A stretch of DNA of 20,864 nucleotides from CAZXWK01 sp964644675 (GTDB lineage: Bacteria; Actinomycetota; Coriobacteriia; Anaerosomatales; JAAXUF01): positions 1-20,864 of the forward strand of contig CAZXWK010000036.1 in the NCBI GenBank assembly GCA_964644675.1. The letters are read 5' to 3'. The position numbers and the translations under genes are program-made. How positions within the stretch are numbered: position 1 is the first letter of the stretch; every line of letters starts with the position of its first letter. The notes below the pieces were generated by a model. It was not told the origin of the DNA, searched no databases, and saw only the letters and a list, made by a program, of their open reading frames with translations. Positions 6,836 to 14,399 of the stretch are shown one piece after another.

Positions 6836-8118
6836 AGGTCGTGATCGTCGGTGCCGGGTTCGCGAACAAGGGTGCCGAAGCGATGCTGAAGACCGCGAAG
6901 GCCCAGCTCGAGGCGCGTCTGGGCCCGATCGAGATGGTGATCTGGGATGCGGTCCCTGACCATCTCGAGCTCGCGCAGCGGGCCGGGTTCGGTGCGGTCG
7001 CGCCGACGGCGCCCGCCGGTCGGGCGGCGAAGACCGCGTGGCTCGCCGGCCGGATCGCACGGCATCCGGGACTCGTGCGCGGCGGGATCGGCGGCTCCGG
7101 CGGACTCGCGCTGCTCGTGCGCGCGAAGGGCGCCGAGATGGTCGAGCTGCTCGGCGGGTTCGATGGCGTGGTCGACGCGAGCGGGTTCGCGTACGCGGAC
7201 GGGCTCGGCGTGCACGCGCTGACTCTCGTCGAGCCGCTGGCCCGGGCGGCCGCCAGCGCCGGGAAGCCGTACGTCTACCTACCGCAAGCGTGGGGACCGT
7301 TCACCGATCCCCACATTGGTGAGGGGGTCCGAACCCTGCTCGGGCTCGCCGGGGCGTACGCATTTGCGCGCGATTCGGTGTCCCTCGAGCACCTGGAGGG
7401 CGTTTGCGCGCGCGAGCACTGCGATGCCCGCGCGCATCAGGACACGGCTTTCGCGTTCGAGGGGTCGCCCGCGGGGCGCGGGGAGAGCATTCTGCGGGAG
7501 ATGGGCTGGAGCGGGGAGAGGCCCGTCGTTGGGCTCGCCCCGAACCTGCGCGCCTACCGGCGCGGGGACGCGGATGCGTACCTCGCGACGCTCGCGACGA
7601 TCGGGCGCGCCGCCGTCGACGACCTGGGTGCTGATGTCGTCCTGCAGGCCAACGAGATCAAGCTGTCCGGGAACGACGACCGTTGGCTGTGCGCTCGTGC
7701 CGCCGAGGCGATCGATCGTCCCGGCAGGACCCTGCGTACCGATGCGGCGCTGAGCGCGGAAGACTCCAAGGCGCTGGTGGGGCAGTGCGGGTTCATGTAC
7801 GCGTCGCGGTACCACTCGCTCGTGTTCGCGCTTTCCCAAGGGGTCCCGTGCGCGGCCCTGGGGTGGAGCCATAAGTACGCCGAGCTGTTGCGACCGTTCG
7901 GGCTGCAGGACGCCTGTCTCGGAGTGAACGAGTCGACCGAGGATGGAGTACGCGCGGCACTCACGCAAGGCTGGCTCGCGCGGGACGAGACGCGCCGCGC
8001 GATACTGGCGCAGCTGCCGCAGGTCGCGAAGGACAACGCGGTTGTGTTCGACGCGGTCGCCGACCGATTGGCCGGCGTGAGGGGTTCTCGGAACGACCGC
8101 GAAGGCGACGCGTCGTGA
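6832..8118 (+). CDS. Polysaccharide pyruvyl transferase family protein
   Basis: The 428-residue cytoplasmic protein matches the PS_pyruv_trans family (CsaB/WcaK-like), which transfers a pyruvyl group from phosphoenolpyruvate to a sugar of the growing glycan as a ketal. The visible family marks are NKGAEAML near the N-terminus (12-19), VYLPQAWGPF (148-157), an Arg at the end of the following strand (AFARDS, 178-182), and SRYHSLVFALSQGVP (325-339) with the conserved arginine/histidine motif. The length is normal for the family. The start codon overlaps the flippase stop by four bases. Pyruvylation adds negative charge and is known to create sites for S-layer or surface-protein anchoring in some Gram-positives; whether that applies here is not shown. 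The C-terminal 15 residues are polar and probably disordered. Confidence 0.9.
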   Translation: MKVVIVGAGFANKGAEAMLKTAKAQLEARLGPIEMVIWDAVPDHLELAQRAGFGAVAPTAPAGRAAKTAWLAGRIARHPGLVRGGIGGSGGLALLVRAKGAEMVELLGGFDGVVDASGFAYADGLGVHALTLVEPLARAAASAGKPYVYLPQAWGPFTDPHIGEGVRTLLGLAGAYAFARDSVSLEHLEGVCAREHCDARAHQDTAFAFEGSPAGRGESILREMGWSGERPVVGLAPNLRAYRRGDADAYLATLATIGRAAVDDLGADVVLQANEIKLSGNDDRWLCARAAEAIDRPGRTLRTDAALSAEDSKALVGQCGFMYASRYHSLVFALSQGVPCAALGWSHKYAELLRPFGLQDACLGVNESTEDGVRAALTQGWLARDETRRAILAQLPQVAKDNAVVFDAVADRLAGVRGSRNDREGDAS

Positions 8119-8128
8119 GGTCGCGACC

Positions 8129-9262
8129 GTGACCCGCCCCCTCACAGCCAGGCAGGACCTGGTCCTCCCGGCCGATATCGAGGCGTGGGAGGATCCCTTC
8201 GGCCACACGCGACCGTCCCTTGCGTTGCTCGCGGACCGCGGTGTCGCCGGACGCGTGTCCGTCGTGATGCCGTGCTACAACTCGGCGGCCTACCTGAGCG
8301 AGGCGATCGAGAGCGTCTTGACCCAGGACCACCCGGACGTAGAGCTGATCGTGGTCGATGACGCCTCTTCCGACGACAGCCTAGCTGTGGCGCAACGCTA
8401 TGGCGACCGGGCGACCATCGTGTCCCGGGGTGCGCGCGGCGGGGCCTGCGCCGCCCGCAACGACGGTCTCGAGCGGGCGAGTGGCGAGCGCGTGCTGTTC
8501 CTCGATGCGGACGACTACCTGTTGCCCGGCGTGCTCGGCGAGCTTCTTGGCGCGGCGGAACCGGGCGTGACCGTGTTCGGCGAGTTCGAAGCACTCGGCC
8601 GGAAGCTCCTCCCGACCGCTTCCAGCCGCATGCGCGGGTGGGGGACAATGGAGCCGCTCGAGTTCATGCTGCGCAAGGGGCTGCCGCTCTTCGGGCCCGT
8701 GCACGAGCGTGCAGCGGTCTACCGAGCGGGAGGGTTCGACGAGTCGCTGAAGCAGGCACAGGAGAAGGACTTGCACATCAGGCTGGTGCTCGAGGGAGTG
8801 GTGTTCCAGGCGACCGACATCGTCTCGGCCGTCCAGCGGATGCACGACTCGCCGAACCGCCTGACAAACTGCGACTGGACGCAGACGGACCCGCTGCGCC
8901 ATCTGGACCTCAGCCTGCACTGGCTGCGGCTCGTCGGAGCCAGGGTCGCCCCCGAGGAGCTGCCTCGCTACCGCAAGGCCACCGCGGACCGTCTGCTCGA
9001 CGCGGCGCGCCGTGCGGTCGACTGGGACGCTCCCGACCTCGCCCACACCTACCTGGCGGCCATCACGCGTCTCTTCCCCGAGTATCGCTTCGGGTCGATG
9101 GCGGCGCTCGCAGGCGGGCCCGGGTCGAACCTGGGTAGCCGCGTGATCTTGGGGACGACCGCTCCGCAGCGCTTCGCGCGGACCGTGACGACACGAGGCA
9201 AGGCGGTAGCCGTGAGGCTCGCGTCGATGATCGGGCGAGGGGGCCGACGTGAGGCGACGTGA
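8129..9262 (+). CDS. Glycosyltransferase family 2
   Basis: The 377-residue protein has a GT-A fold domain starting at about residue 42 (VSVVMPCYNSA). It carries the nucleotide-binding VDDASSDD (76-83) and the metal-binding DXD motif LDADD (125-129), with a plausible catalytic acidic pair in QEKDLHIRL (211-219). It should add one sugar from a nucleotide sugar to the lipid-linked intermediate. The 40 residues before the domain (with ADIEAWEDPFGH) are not part of the GT2 core. The C-terminal 150 residues are helical and lack obvious membrane segments. I used the GTG at 8129, which has GAGGT 7 nt upstream. The gene is 10 nt downstream of the pyruvyl transferase and overlaps the polymerase by 14 nt. 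The donor and acceptor are unknown. Confidence 0.9.
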   Translation: MTRPLTARQDLVLPADIEAWEDPFGHTRPSLALLADRGVAGRVSVVMPCYNSAAYLSEAIESVLTQDHPDVELIVVDDASSDDSLAVAQRYGDRATIVSRGARGGACAARNDGLERASGERVLFLDADDYLLPGVLGELLGAAEPGVTVFGEFEALGRKLLPTASSRMRGWGTMEPLEFMLRKGLPLFGPVHERAAVYRAGGFDESLKQAQEKDLHIRLVLEGVVFQATDIVSAVQRMHDSPNRLTNCDWTQTDPLRHLDLSLHWLRLVGARVAPEELPRYRKATADRLLDAARRAVDWDAPDLAHTYLAAITRLFPEYRFGSMAALAGGPGSNLGSRVILGTTAPQRFARTVTTRGKAVAVRLASMIGRGGRREAT

Positions 9263-9265
9263 GGC
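9246..9265 (+). repeat. Tandem 10-bp duplication at the GT2/polymerase junction
   Basis: GACGTGAGGC occurs twice back to back (9246-9255 and 9256-9265). It covers the last codons and stop of the glycosyltransferase and the GTG start of the polymerase. Each copy carries a GTG, but the two are in different frames, and only the first (9249) opens the long frame. Confidence 0.8.
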
Positions 9266-10760
9266 CTGGGGCGTTCTCGTGCTGGGCGCGCTCCTGCTGG
9301 GCGCGGCGGTGACGCAGGTCTCCCCGTTCGTGGTCGGGGCAGCCGCAGCGGCGTGCCTGGTCGGGGCGATCGGCCTCCTCGCGTCGCGGAACCTCGTCGG
9401 CGACGAGCTCCGGATTCGCATGCTCCTGCTCGCCTGGGCGATCTACTTCATCAGCGGACAGCCGCTCCGAATCCGCGCGGCGACCGACATCGCCGAGAGC
9501 GCGTTGGACCCGGCCGCATCGCTGCGCGTGCTCATGGTTGCCGCCGTGGGACTCGTCGTGCTCGCGCTCTTGTTCGGGCGCGCCGAGAGGGTCGCGTCGT
9601 CCGCCGGTCGTCCGCTCTTCAGCGGCGCTGTGCTGCTCGTCGCGTACGGGGTCTTCGCGCTGCTTTCGAGCTTGTGGTCGGTCTCGCCCATGTGGACGGC
9701 GTACAAGAGCGCCGAGTATCTCGTGGGGCTCGTCCTTGCCTTGCTGTTCGCGCTTTCGATCCGCAACCTCGACGACCTCAAGGCCGTGGTGAACCTGACC
9801 TGGGCCATGTTCGGGACGCTCCTGGTGTTCGTGTGGATCGGGTTCCTCGTCGCTCCGTCGAGGGCGATGGTCCCCACGAAGGGACTGTTGGGATGGAGAC
9901 TCGGCGGGGTGTTCCCTGTGGCCTCGACCAACACCGTGGGGGACCTCGCAGCCACGGTGCTTCTCGTCGTGCTCGTCCGTCTTCTGTACTCGCAAGGTTC
10001 GCGGCGCTGGCTCATCACCTTCCTGGTGGCCGCCGCCGGCGCACTCTTCCTGTCCCAGGCGAGATCGGCACTTCTCGGCGTCGTCGCCGCGGTGATCGTC
10101 CTGTCGATCCTGCTCCCCAAGGTGCGCAAGCAGGGCGTGCTCCTCGCGGTCGGTGCCGGTTCCCTGGCTTACGTATTCGTCGACCTGGTGTACGCGTACC
10201 TGGTTCGCGGCCAGTCGCAAGGCAACATCGAGAGCCTGTCGGGCCGGACGCTCTATTGGACCGCGGCGATCGAGCTGTGGATGAAGCACCCCATCGTCGG
10301 GGCCGGCGCGTACGCGGCCGGGCGATTCGGCGTCTTGCAGCAGCTCGGTGAGCAGCTGACCTCGAGCCTCCACAACACGTGGATCGAACTGCTGGTGGGA
10401 ACGGGCGTCGTTGGCGTAGCCATCGTCGCGGCGTCGGCCATCGCGGTCACGGTGGCGCTGTTCCGCATGGCCCGCGCGGAGTCGGATTCCCCGATGGGCT
10501 TCATCCCTGCCGAGCTGGGCGCGATCGTCGTGCTCGAGCTCGTCCGTTCGGTCTTCACCTCCGGCGCGTTCATCTGGCACCCGGCCACGCGCTTCATGCT
10601 CGCGGTCATCGTCTGTGTGTCCTACGCGACGGCCGGCGAGAAGCTCAGTGCTCCCGAGGCGGACCCGGGCGTCGAACCGTCGGGGTCGGATTCCACGCCC
10701 GCCGTTGGAGATGGCGGTCCGAGCATCGGGCCAGCCTTCGCGCGGGACGGTGAAGCGTAG
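9249..10760 (+). CDS. Wzy-type polymerase / O-antigen ligase family protein
   Basis: The 503-residue polytopic membrane protein joins repeat units outside the membrane. It shows about 11-12 hydrophobic segments, LLSSLWSVSP (138-147), SQARSALLG (269-277), a large extracytoplasmic loop, SGRTLYW (331-337) followed by a WMKHPIVGAGAYA stretch (344-356), and HNTWIELLVGTG (375-386). This order of motifs is characteristic of the O-antigen ligase/polymerase (Wzy_C) superfamily. Since the organism seems to lack an outer membrane, a polymerase role is more likely than lipid A ligation. The C-terminal 50 residues after the last helix are polar and Pro/Gly/Ser-rich. The GTG at 9249 has AGGGGG 6 nt upstream and overlaps the preceding gene. 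It is within a few bases of the next start. Confidence 0.9.
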   Translation: MRRREAWGVLVLGALLLGAAVTQVSPFVVGAAAAACLVGAIGLLASRNLVGDELRIRMLLLAWAIYFISGQPLRIRAATDIAESALDPAASLRVLMVAAVGLVVLALLFGRAERVASSAGRPLFSGAVLLVAYGVFALLSSLWSVSPMWTAYKSAEYLVGLVLALLFALSIRNLDDLKAVVNLTWAMFGTLLVFVWIGFLVAPSRAMVPTKGLLGWRLGGVFPVASTNTVGDLAATVLLVVLVRLLYSQGSRRWLITFLVAAAGALFLSQARSALLGVVAAVIVLSILLPKVRKQGVLLAVGAGSLAYVFVDLVYAYLVRGQSQGNIESLSGRTLYWTAAIELWMKHPIVGAGAYAAGRFGVLQQLGEQLTSSLHNTWIELLVGTGVVGVAIVAASAIAVTVALFRMARAESDSPMGFIPAELGAIVVLELVRSVFTSGAFIWHPATRFMLAVIVCVSYATAGEKLSAPEADPGVEPSGSDSTPAVGDGGPSIGPAFARDGEA

Positions 10761-12130
10761 TGGTCGTGGGGGCGTCCGAAGGGGCGCGTCCAGCGGACGG
10801 CGTGACGTACGCGAACCCCACTCACGTGGCGGCGCTGTTCTCGGCGATGGAGAAGTCAGGGCTGCGCTATGCGGTGCTTCACGGCGCGCGTGAGATCCCT
10901 TCGCGCGTGGCGTCCGACATCGACGTCGTCGTCGACCCTGCGACATTCGGCCTGCTCGGCGAGTTCCTGGCCGATTTCGCGCAGCAGCACGACGGCGTGC
11001 TCTGCCAGGCCATCCGCCACGAACCGACCGCGTGCTACCGCGTCGTCGCCCTTCCGGGACCCGACGGGATGCCCTCGTACCTGAAACTGGACGCCTCGAC
11101 CGACTTCCGCCGAGACGGACGCATCCTGTTCGGCGGCGCTGAGCTCTTGGAAGAGACCCGTCAGGTAGGGGCCGTCCGCGCGGTGGCGCCCGGGCCCGAG
11201 TTCGCTGCCTACCTGGCCAAGTGCGCGCTGAAGGGCCGCATCAGCGCGGACCAGATGACGTCGTTGCGCGAGCTGTGGAATGAGGACGAGATCGGGTGTC
11301 GCGCGTGGGTCGGGCGCCTGCTCGACAGCGAACGCGTCGAGCTCGTCGCGCGGGTGATGTCGGACGACGGCTCCTCGCCGGGCGGTACCAAGGACCTCGT
11401 CGCTCTCGGTCCCCGGATCAGGCGCGGAGCCCTGCGGCGCCACCCGGTGAGCACCGCCGTCTACCCGCTGCGACAGGTCGCGCGCGCGTGCGTCCGGGCT
11501 GCGAGGCGGACGGGCGTGCAGATTGCGCTGCTCGGCCCCGACGGCGTCGGCAAGTCGGCCGTCAACGCGCGGGTGGGCGCCGCCCTCGAGCCCGCCTTCA
11601 GGAGCCGCGGCGGCCTGCATCTGCGCCCGGGGCTGCTCCCCCCCAAGTCAGGGGCCGAGGGGGGCCGCGGCGCGGTGGTCCCGTATCAGCAGGCCCCGTA
11701 CGGTGGGCTGCGCTCCGTGCTCAAGCTGGGCTACCTGCTCGTAGACTACATAGTCGGCTACTGGCTGCTCGTGTGGCCGCGTCTGGTTCGGTCGACCCTG
11801 CTCGTGTGCGACCGCTACTACCTGGACGTCGTGGCGGATCCGCGACGTTACCGCTACGGCGGCCCTAAGGGACTGCCGGCGGCGCTGCGACGACTGGTCC
11901 CCGGGCCGGACGCGTACGTCGTGCTCATCGCACCGGTCGCGACCATCCAGGCACGGAAGTCGGAGGTCGCCGCCGAGCAGACCGCGGCCCAACTCGCCGC
12001 CTACGAGGCGGCTGCGGCCCTGGAACCGCGCGCGATCGTGGTCGACGCGTCCAGGGAGCTCGACGCGGTCGTCGGCGACGTGACCGACCGCGTGCTGAAG
12101 GTGATGGCGGGGCGGGTGGATCGGCGATGA
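10760..12130 (+). CDS. Nucleotidyltransferase-like plus thymidylate-kinase-like fusion protein
   Basis: The 456-residue protein has two halves. Residues 25-200 resemble a minimal nucleotidyltransferase (MNT) fold, with RYAVLHG, the acidic pair SDIDVVVD (52-59) and a third Asp in YLKLDAS (107-113). Residues 252-450 are a P-loop kinase of the thymidylate-kinase type: Walker A LLGPDGVGKSA (Lys265), a CDRYYLDVVADPRRYRYGG stretch (350-368) and a QARKSE lid (398-402). The family is often labelled thymidylate kinase when found in exopolysaccharide clusters, but the location and the fused half argue against dTMP. A kinase acting on a sugar, lipid or glycan intermediate is an inference only. The central hydrophobic stretch (about 322-342) may associate with the membrane. 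The GTG at 10760 overlaps the polymerase stop by one base; the third codon (GTG) or later are other possible starts. Confidence 0.75.
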   Translation: MVVGASEGARPADGVTYANPTHVAALFSAMEKSGLRYAVLHGAREIPSRVASDIDVVVDPATFGLLGEFLADFAQQHDGVLCQAIRHEPTACYRVVALPGPDGMPSYLKLDASTDFRRDGRILFGGAELLEETRQVGAVRAVAPGPEFAAYLAKCALKGRISADQMTSLRELWNEDEIGCRAWVGRLLDSERVELVARVMSDDGSSPGGTKDLVALGPRIRRGALRRHPVSTAVYPLRQVARACVRAARRTGVQIALLGPDGVGKSAVNARVGAALEPAFRSRGGLHLRPGLLPPKSGAEGGRGAVVPYQQAPYGGLRSVLKLGYLLVDYIVGYWLLVWPRLVRSTLLVCDRYYLDVVADPRRYRYGGPKGLPAALRRLVPGPDAYVVLIAPVATIQARKSEVAAEQTAAQLAAYEAAAALEPRAIVVDASRELDAVVGDVTDRVLKVMAGRVDRR

Positions 12131-13170
12131 CCAGCATGGACCCCCGCGACTTCTTCGGCTCGGGAACGCCCGTGTGGACGCTCGCCGTGCGCGGGGTCGT
12201 GCGCCTCGCGACCTCGGCTTCCGCGCCGGCGGACCGCTACCGGGACGCCCTGCTGCTTCCTGCGACGACTCTCGGTGCCCGCACGCGGCGGCAGCTCCTC
12301 GCGGTCGGTGCCTGGGCAGGGGCTGGACGCGGGCCCGGTTCCGCGTCCAGCGACGCGCTCGCGCGCGTGGAGCGTATCGCCGCGTGCGTGGAAGGCTGCA
12401 GCCGGTGGGTGGCGATAGCGGGGACCCCCGGGCCCGAGGCGAAGACGACGCTGGCGCTGCTCGATGCCAGCGGTCGGCCGGTGGGCTTCGCCAAGATCGC
12501 CACGAGTGACGAGGCGCGCGCGCTTGTCGCGAACGAGTCGCAGCTGCTCCGCGCCGTCGGAGGCACGGTTGGGCCGCGGCTGCTCGGGGAGGGGAGCGAC
12601 GACTCTGCCGCGTGGATCGTGGTCGAACCGCTGTGCGGGCGCGCCTCCGCGCCCGGGGCGCGCTTCCCCCGCGTGCTGCTGCAGCGCACGAGGCCTGGCG
12701 CCGGCGTCACGTTCGCCGAGCATCCCGCGGTCGTCGGCTTGCCGGCCACAGCAGACGAGGTCGTTCGTCGCGCGCGCAGCGGCGCAGGCGACCGGCGGTT
12801 CCTGATCGCGCCGGTTCACGGTGACGCAGCGCCGTGGAACGCCGTCGTCGGGCCGGACGGCGCCACGCGTTTGTTCGACTGGGAGTACGGCCGGCTCGAC
12901 GGGCTTCCCGAGACCGACGCGGCCCACTGGAGCATCCAGTCCGACCGCCTGCTCGCCAAGATGCGTCCCGACGAGGCGGTCCCACGAGCCGTGCGCGCGC
13001 TCGCCTCCGAGGGCGGGCTGTCGCGCGGCGAGGCCGCCGCGGTGTGCGTGGTCACGTGCGTGGTGGTCGCGTCTCGGCAGTCCACGCTAGGTGCGTCTGA
13101 GACAGCTGCCTGGTGGTCGGAGGCGGCCGAGGTCGCTGGGACCATCGCGGTCGGGTCGGAGGAGGCCTGA
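12127..13170 (+). CDS. Aminoglycoside phosphotransferase (APH)/choline-kinase-like protein
   Basis: The 347-residue protein carries the eukaryotic-like kinase core found in the APH family. It has a probable ATP-binding Lys in FAKIA (Lys123), an acidic helix partner in NESQLL (Glu137), the catalytic loop HGDAAPWN (231-238) and the metal-binding DWEYG (251-255). The N-terminal 90 residues are not recognised, and a family-level hit would probably cover 95-300. Within a polysaccharide operon the substrate is more likely a sugar, lipid or polyol than an antibiotic, but nothing in the sequence names it. Its ATG overlaps the preceding stop (ATGA), so it is probably co-translated with the nucleotidyltransferase/kinase fusion. 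Drug resistance is unlikely given its context. Confidence 0.78.
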   Translation: MTSMDPRDFFGSGTPVWTLAVRGVVRLATSASAPADRYRDALLLPATTLGARTRRQLLAVGAWAGAGRGPGSASSDALARVERIAACVEGCSRWVAIAGTPGPEAKTTLALLDASGRPVGFAKIATSDEARALVANESQLLRAVGGTVGPRLLGEGSDDSAAWIVVEPLCGRASAPGARFPRVLLQRTRPGAGVTFAEHPAVVGLPATADEVVRRARSGAGDRRFLIAPVHGDAAPWNAVVGPDGATRLFDWEYGRLDGLPETDAAHWSIQSDRLLAKMRPDEAVPRAVRALASEGGLSRGEAAAVCVVTCVVVASRQSTLGASETAAWWSEAAEVAGTIAVGSEEA

Positions 13171-14399
13171 TGCGCGTCGTCGTCTCGGCATACGCGTGCG
13201 AACCGGGGAGGGGCTCCGAGCCTGGCGTCGGATGGGCGTGGGTGGAGCTCATCTCGGAGTTCGCGCAGGTCACGGTGCTGACGCGCGCGAACAACCGGGC
13301 GGCGATCGAGGCCGCCGCGGCGGAGCACGAGTGGGTACGCGACGTGACGTGGGTCTACCACGACCTCTCTGAGACTGCGCTCGCCCTCAAGCGACGCACC
13401 GGCTTCACACAGGCCTACTACGCCGCGTGGCAGCGCTCCGCCAAGCGCGTCGTCGCACGCATCCTTGCCGAGCAACCCGCCGACCTCGTGCACCACCTGA
13501 CCTTCGGGACCTACTGGATGCCGTACGCGACCGAAAGCGCGGACGTCCCGGTGCTGATCGGGCCGGTCGGTGGCGCAGAGATGCCGCCATGGTCCTTCGT
13601 CGCTGACGACTTCGCGGCCCTGCGGTTCGAGTTCTTCCGGGCGCTCGCGCGCTCGCTGTCCGAGGCCCGGCCGTCGGTGCGACGTGCGATTCGGAGTGCC
13701 GCGCTCTGCGTCGCTAAGGCGCGTGAGTCCGCCGAGCGCCTCAAGGACCTGGGTGCGCGGGAGGTGGTCGTGCGCTCCGAGGTCGTGATGCCCGCCTCGA
13801 TGCTCTCGACCCGCGTCGACCGCACGGCGCACGACGTGCTGGAGCTCGTGAGCCTGAGCCGTTTGGTGCAGCTGAAGGGGTTGCAGCTCGGCCTGCGGGC
13901 GCTTGCGGGCGTCAGGGACCAGCTGCCGCCGTTCCACTACACCCTGGTCGGAGACGGGCCCCATCGCCCCAAGCTCGAGCGGCTGGTCGGAGAGCTCAGC
14001 CTGGGGGATGTGGTCACCTTCGTCGGCGAGAAGCCCCGGTCCGAGGCGCTTCGCTACCTCGAGCGTGCGGACCTGTTCCTGCTGCCGAGCTTGCACGACT
14101 CGGGCGGCTGGGCATGCGTTGAGGCGATGTGGTCCGGACTGCCGGTCGTGTGTCTCGACATCGGCGGCCCGGCCAGTCAGGTGACGCCCGAGACCGGTCG
14201 CGCCGTGCCTTTGACCACCCCGGCCGAGACCGTCGCCGCGCTCGGCCAGGCGATTCTCGAACTCGGATCGGACGACGAGAAGCGTGCACGAGCGTCTGAA
14301 GCCGCGAGGCTGCGGGTCGAGCGCGAGTACTCGCGAGAGAGCCAGCGGGACTGGCTGCGTGGCGTCTACGAGGACATCGTGGGAGGTGCGGGGACGTGA
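13170..14399 (+). CDS. Glycosyltransferase family 4 (GT-B)
   Basis: The 409-residue protein is a GT-B fold glycosyltransferase. The N-terminal domain opens with a YACEPGRGSEPGVGW motif (8-22), seen in one branch of GT4 enzymes of surface-polysaccharide clusters. A GPVGG loop follows near 130. The C-terminal domain has LVSLSRLVQLKGLQLGLRA, YTLVGDGPHRPKLE and HDSGGWACVEAMWSGLPVV, the last being the usual E-x7-E-like donor-binding region although its first Glu is replaced by His-Asp. No membrane segment is evident. I chose the ATG at 13170 because GGAGG (13161-13165) precedes it and it overlaps the previous stop; an earlier in-frame GTG at 13113 lies inside the upstream gene. Linkage specificity is unknown. 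Confidence 0.9.
   Translation: MRVVVSAYACEPGRGSEPGVGWAWVELISEFAQVTVLTRANNRAAIEAAAAEHEWVRDVTWVYHDLSETALALKRRTGFTQAYYAAWQRSAKRVVARILAEQPADLVHHLTFGTYWMPYATESADVPVLIGPVGGAEMPPWSFVADDFAALRFEFFRALARSLSEARPSVRRAIRSAALCVAKARESAERLKDLGAREVVVRSEVVMPASMLSTRVDRTAHDVLELVSLSRLVQLKGLQLGLRALAGVRDQLPPFHYTLVGDGPHRPKLERLVGELSLGDVVTFVGEKPRSEALRYLERADLFLLPSLHDSGGWACVEAMWSGLPVVCLDIGGPASQVTPETGRAVPLTTPAETVAALGQAILELGSDDEKRARASEAARLRVEREYSRESQRDWLRGVYEDIVGGAGT

Noticed and set aside
5213..7060. Long minus-strand frame opposite the flippase
   Set aside because: The Arg/Asp/His-rich composition and the absence of any motif mark it as a shadow of the plus-strand gene.
9063..10946. Long minus-strand frame opposite the polymerase
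   Set aside because: It is a charge-rich shadow frame; the plus strand has the conserved O-antigen polymerase motifs.
10760..12130. True thymidylate kinase (tmk)
   Set aside because: The protein is fused to a nucleotidyltransferase-like half, lies inside a polysaccharide operon, and is much longer than tmk.
12127..13170. Aminoglycoside resistance gene
   Set aside because: Only the general APH kinase core is visible; overlap with polysaccharide genes points to a biosynthetic or modifying role.
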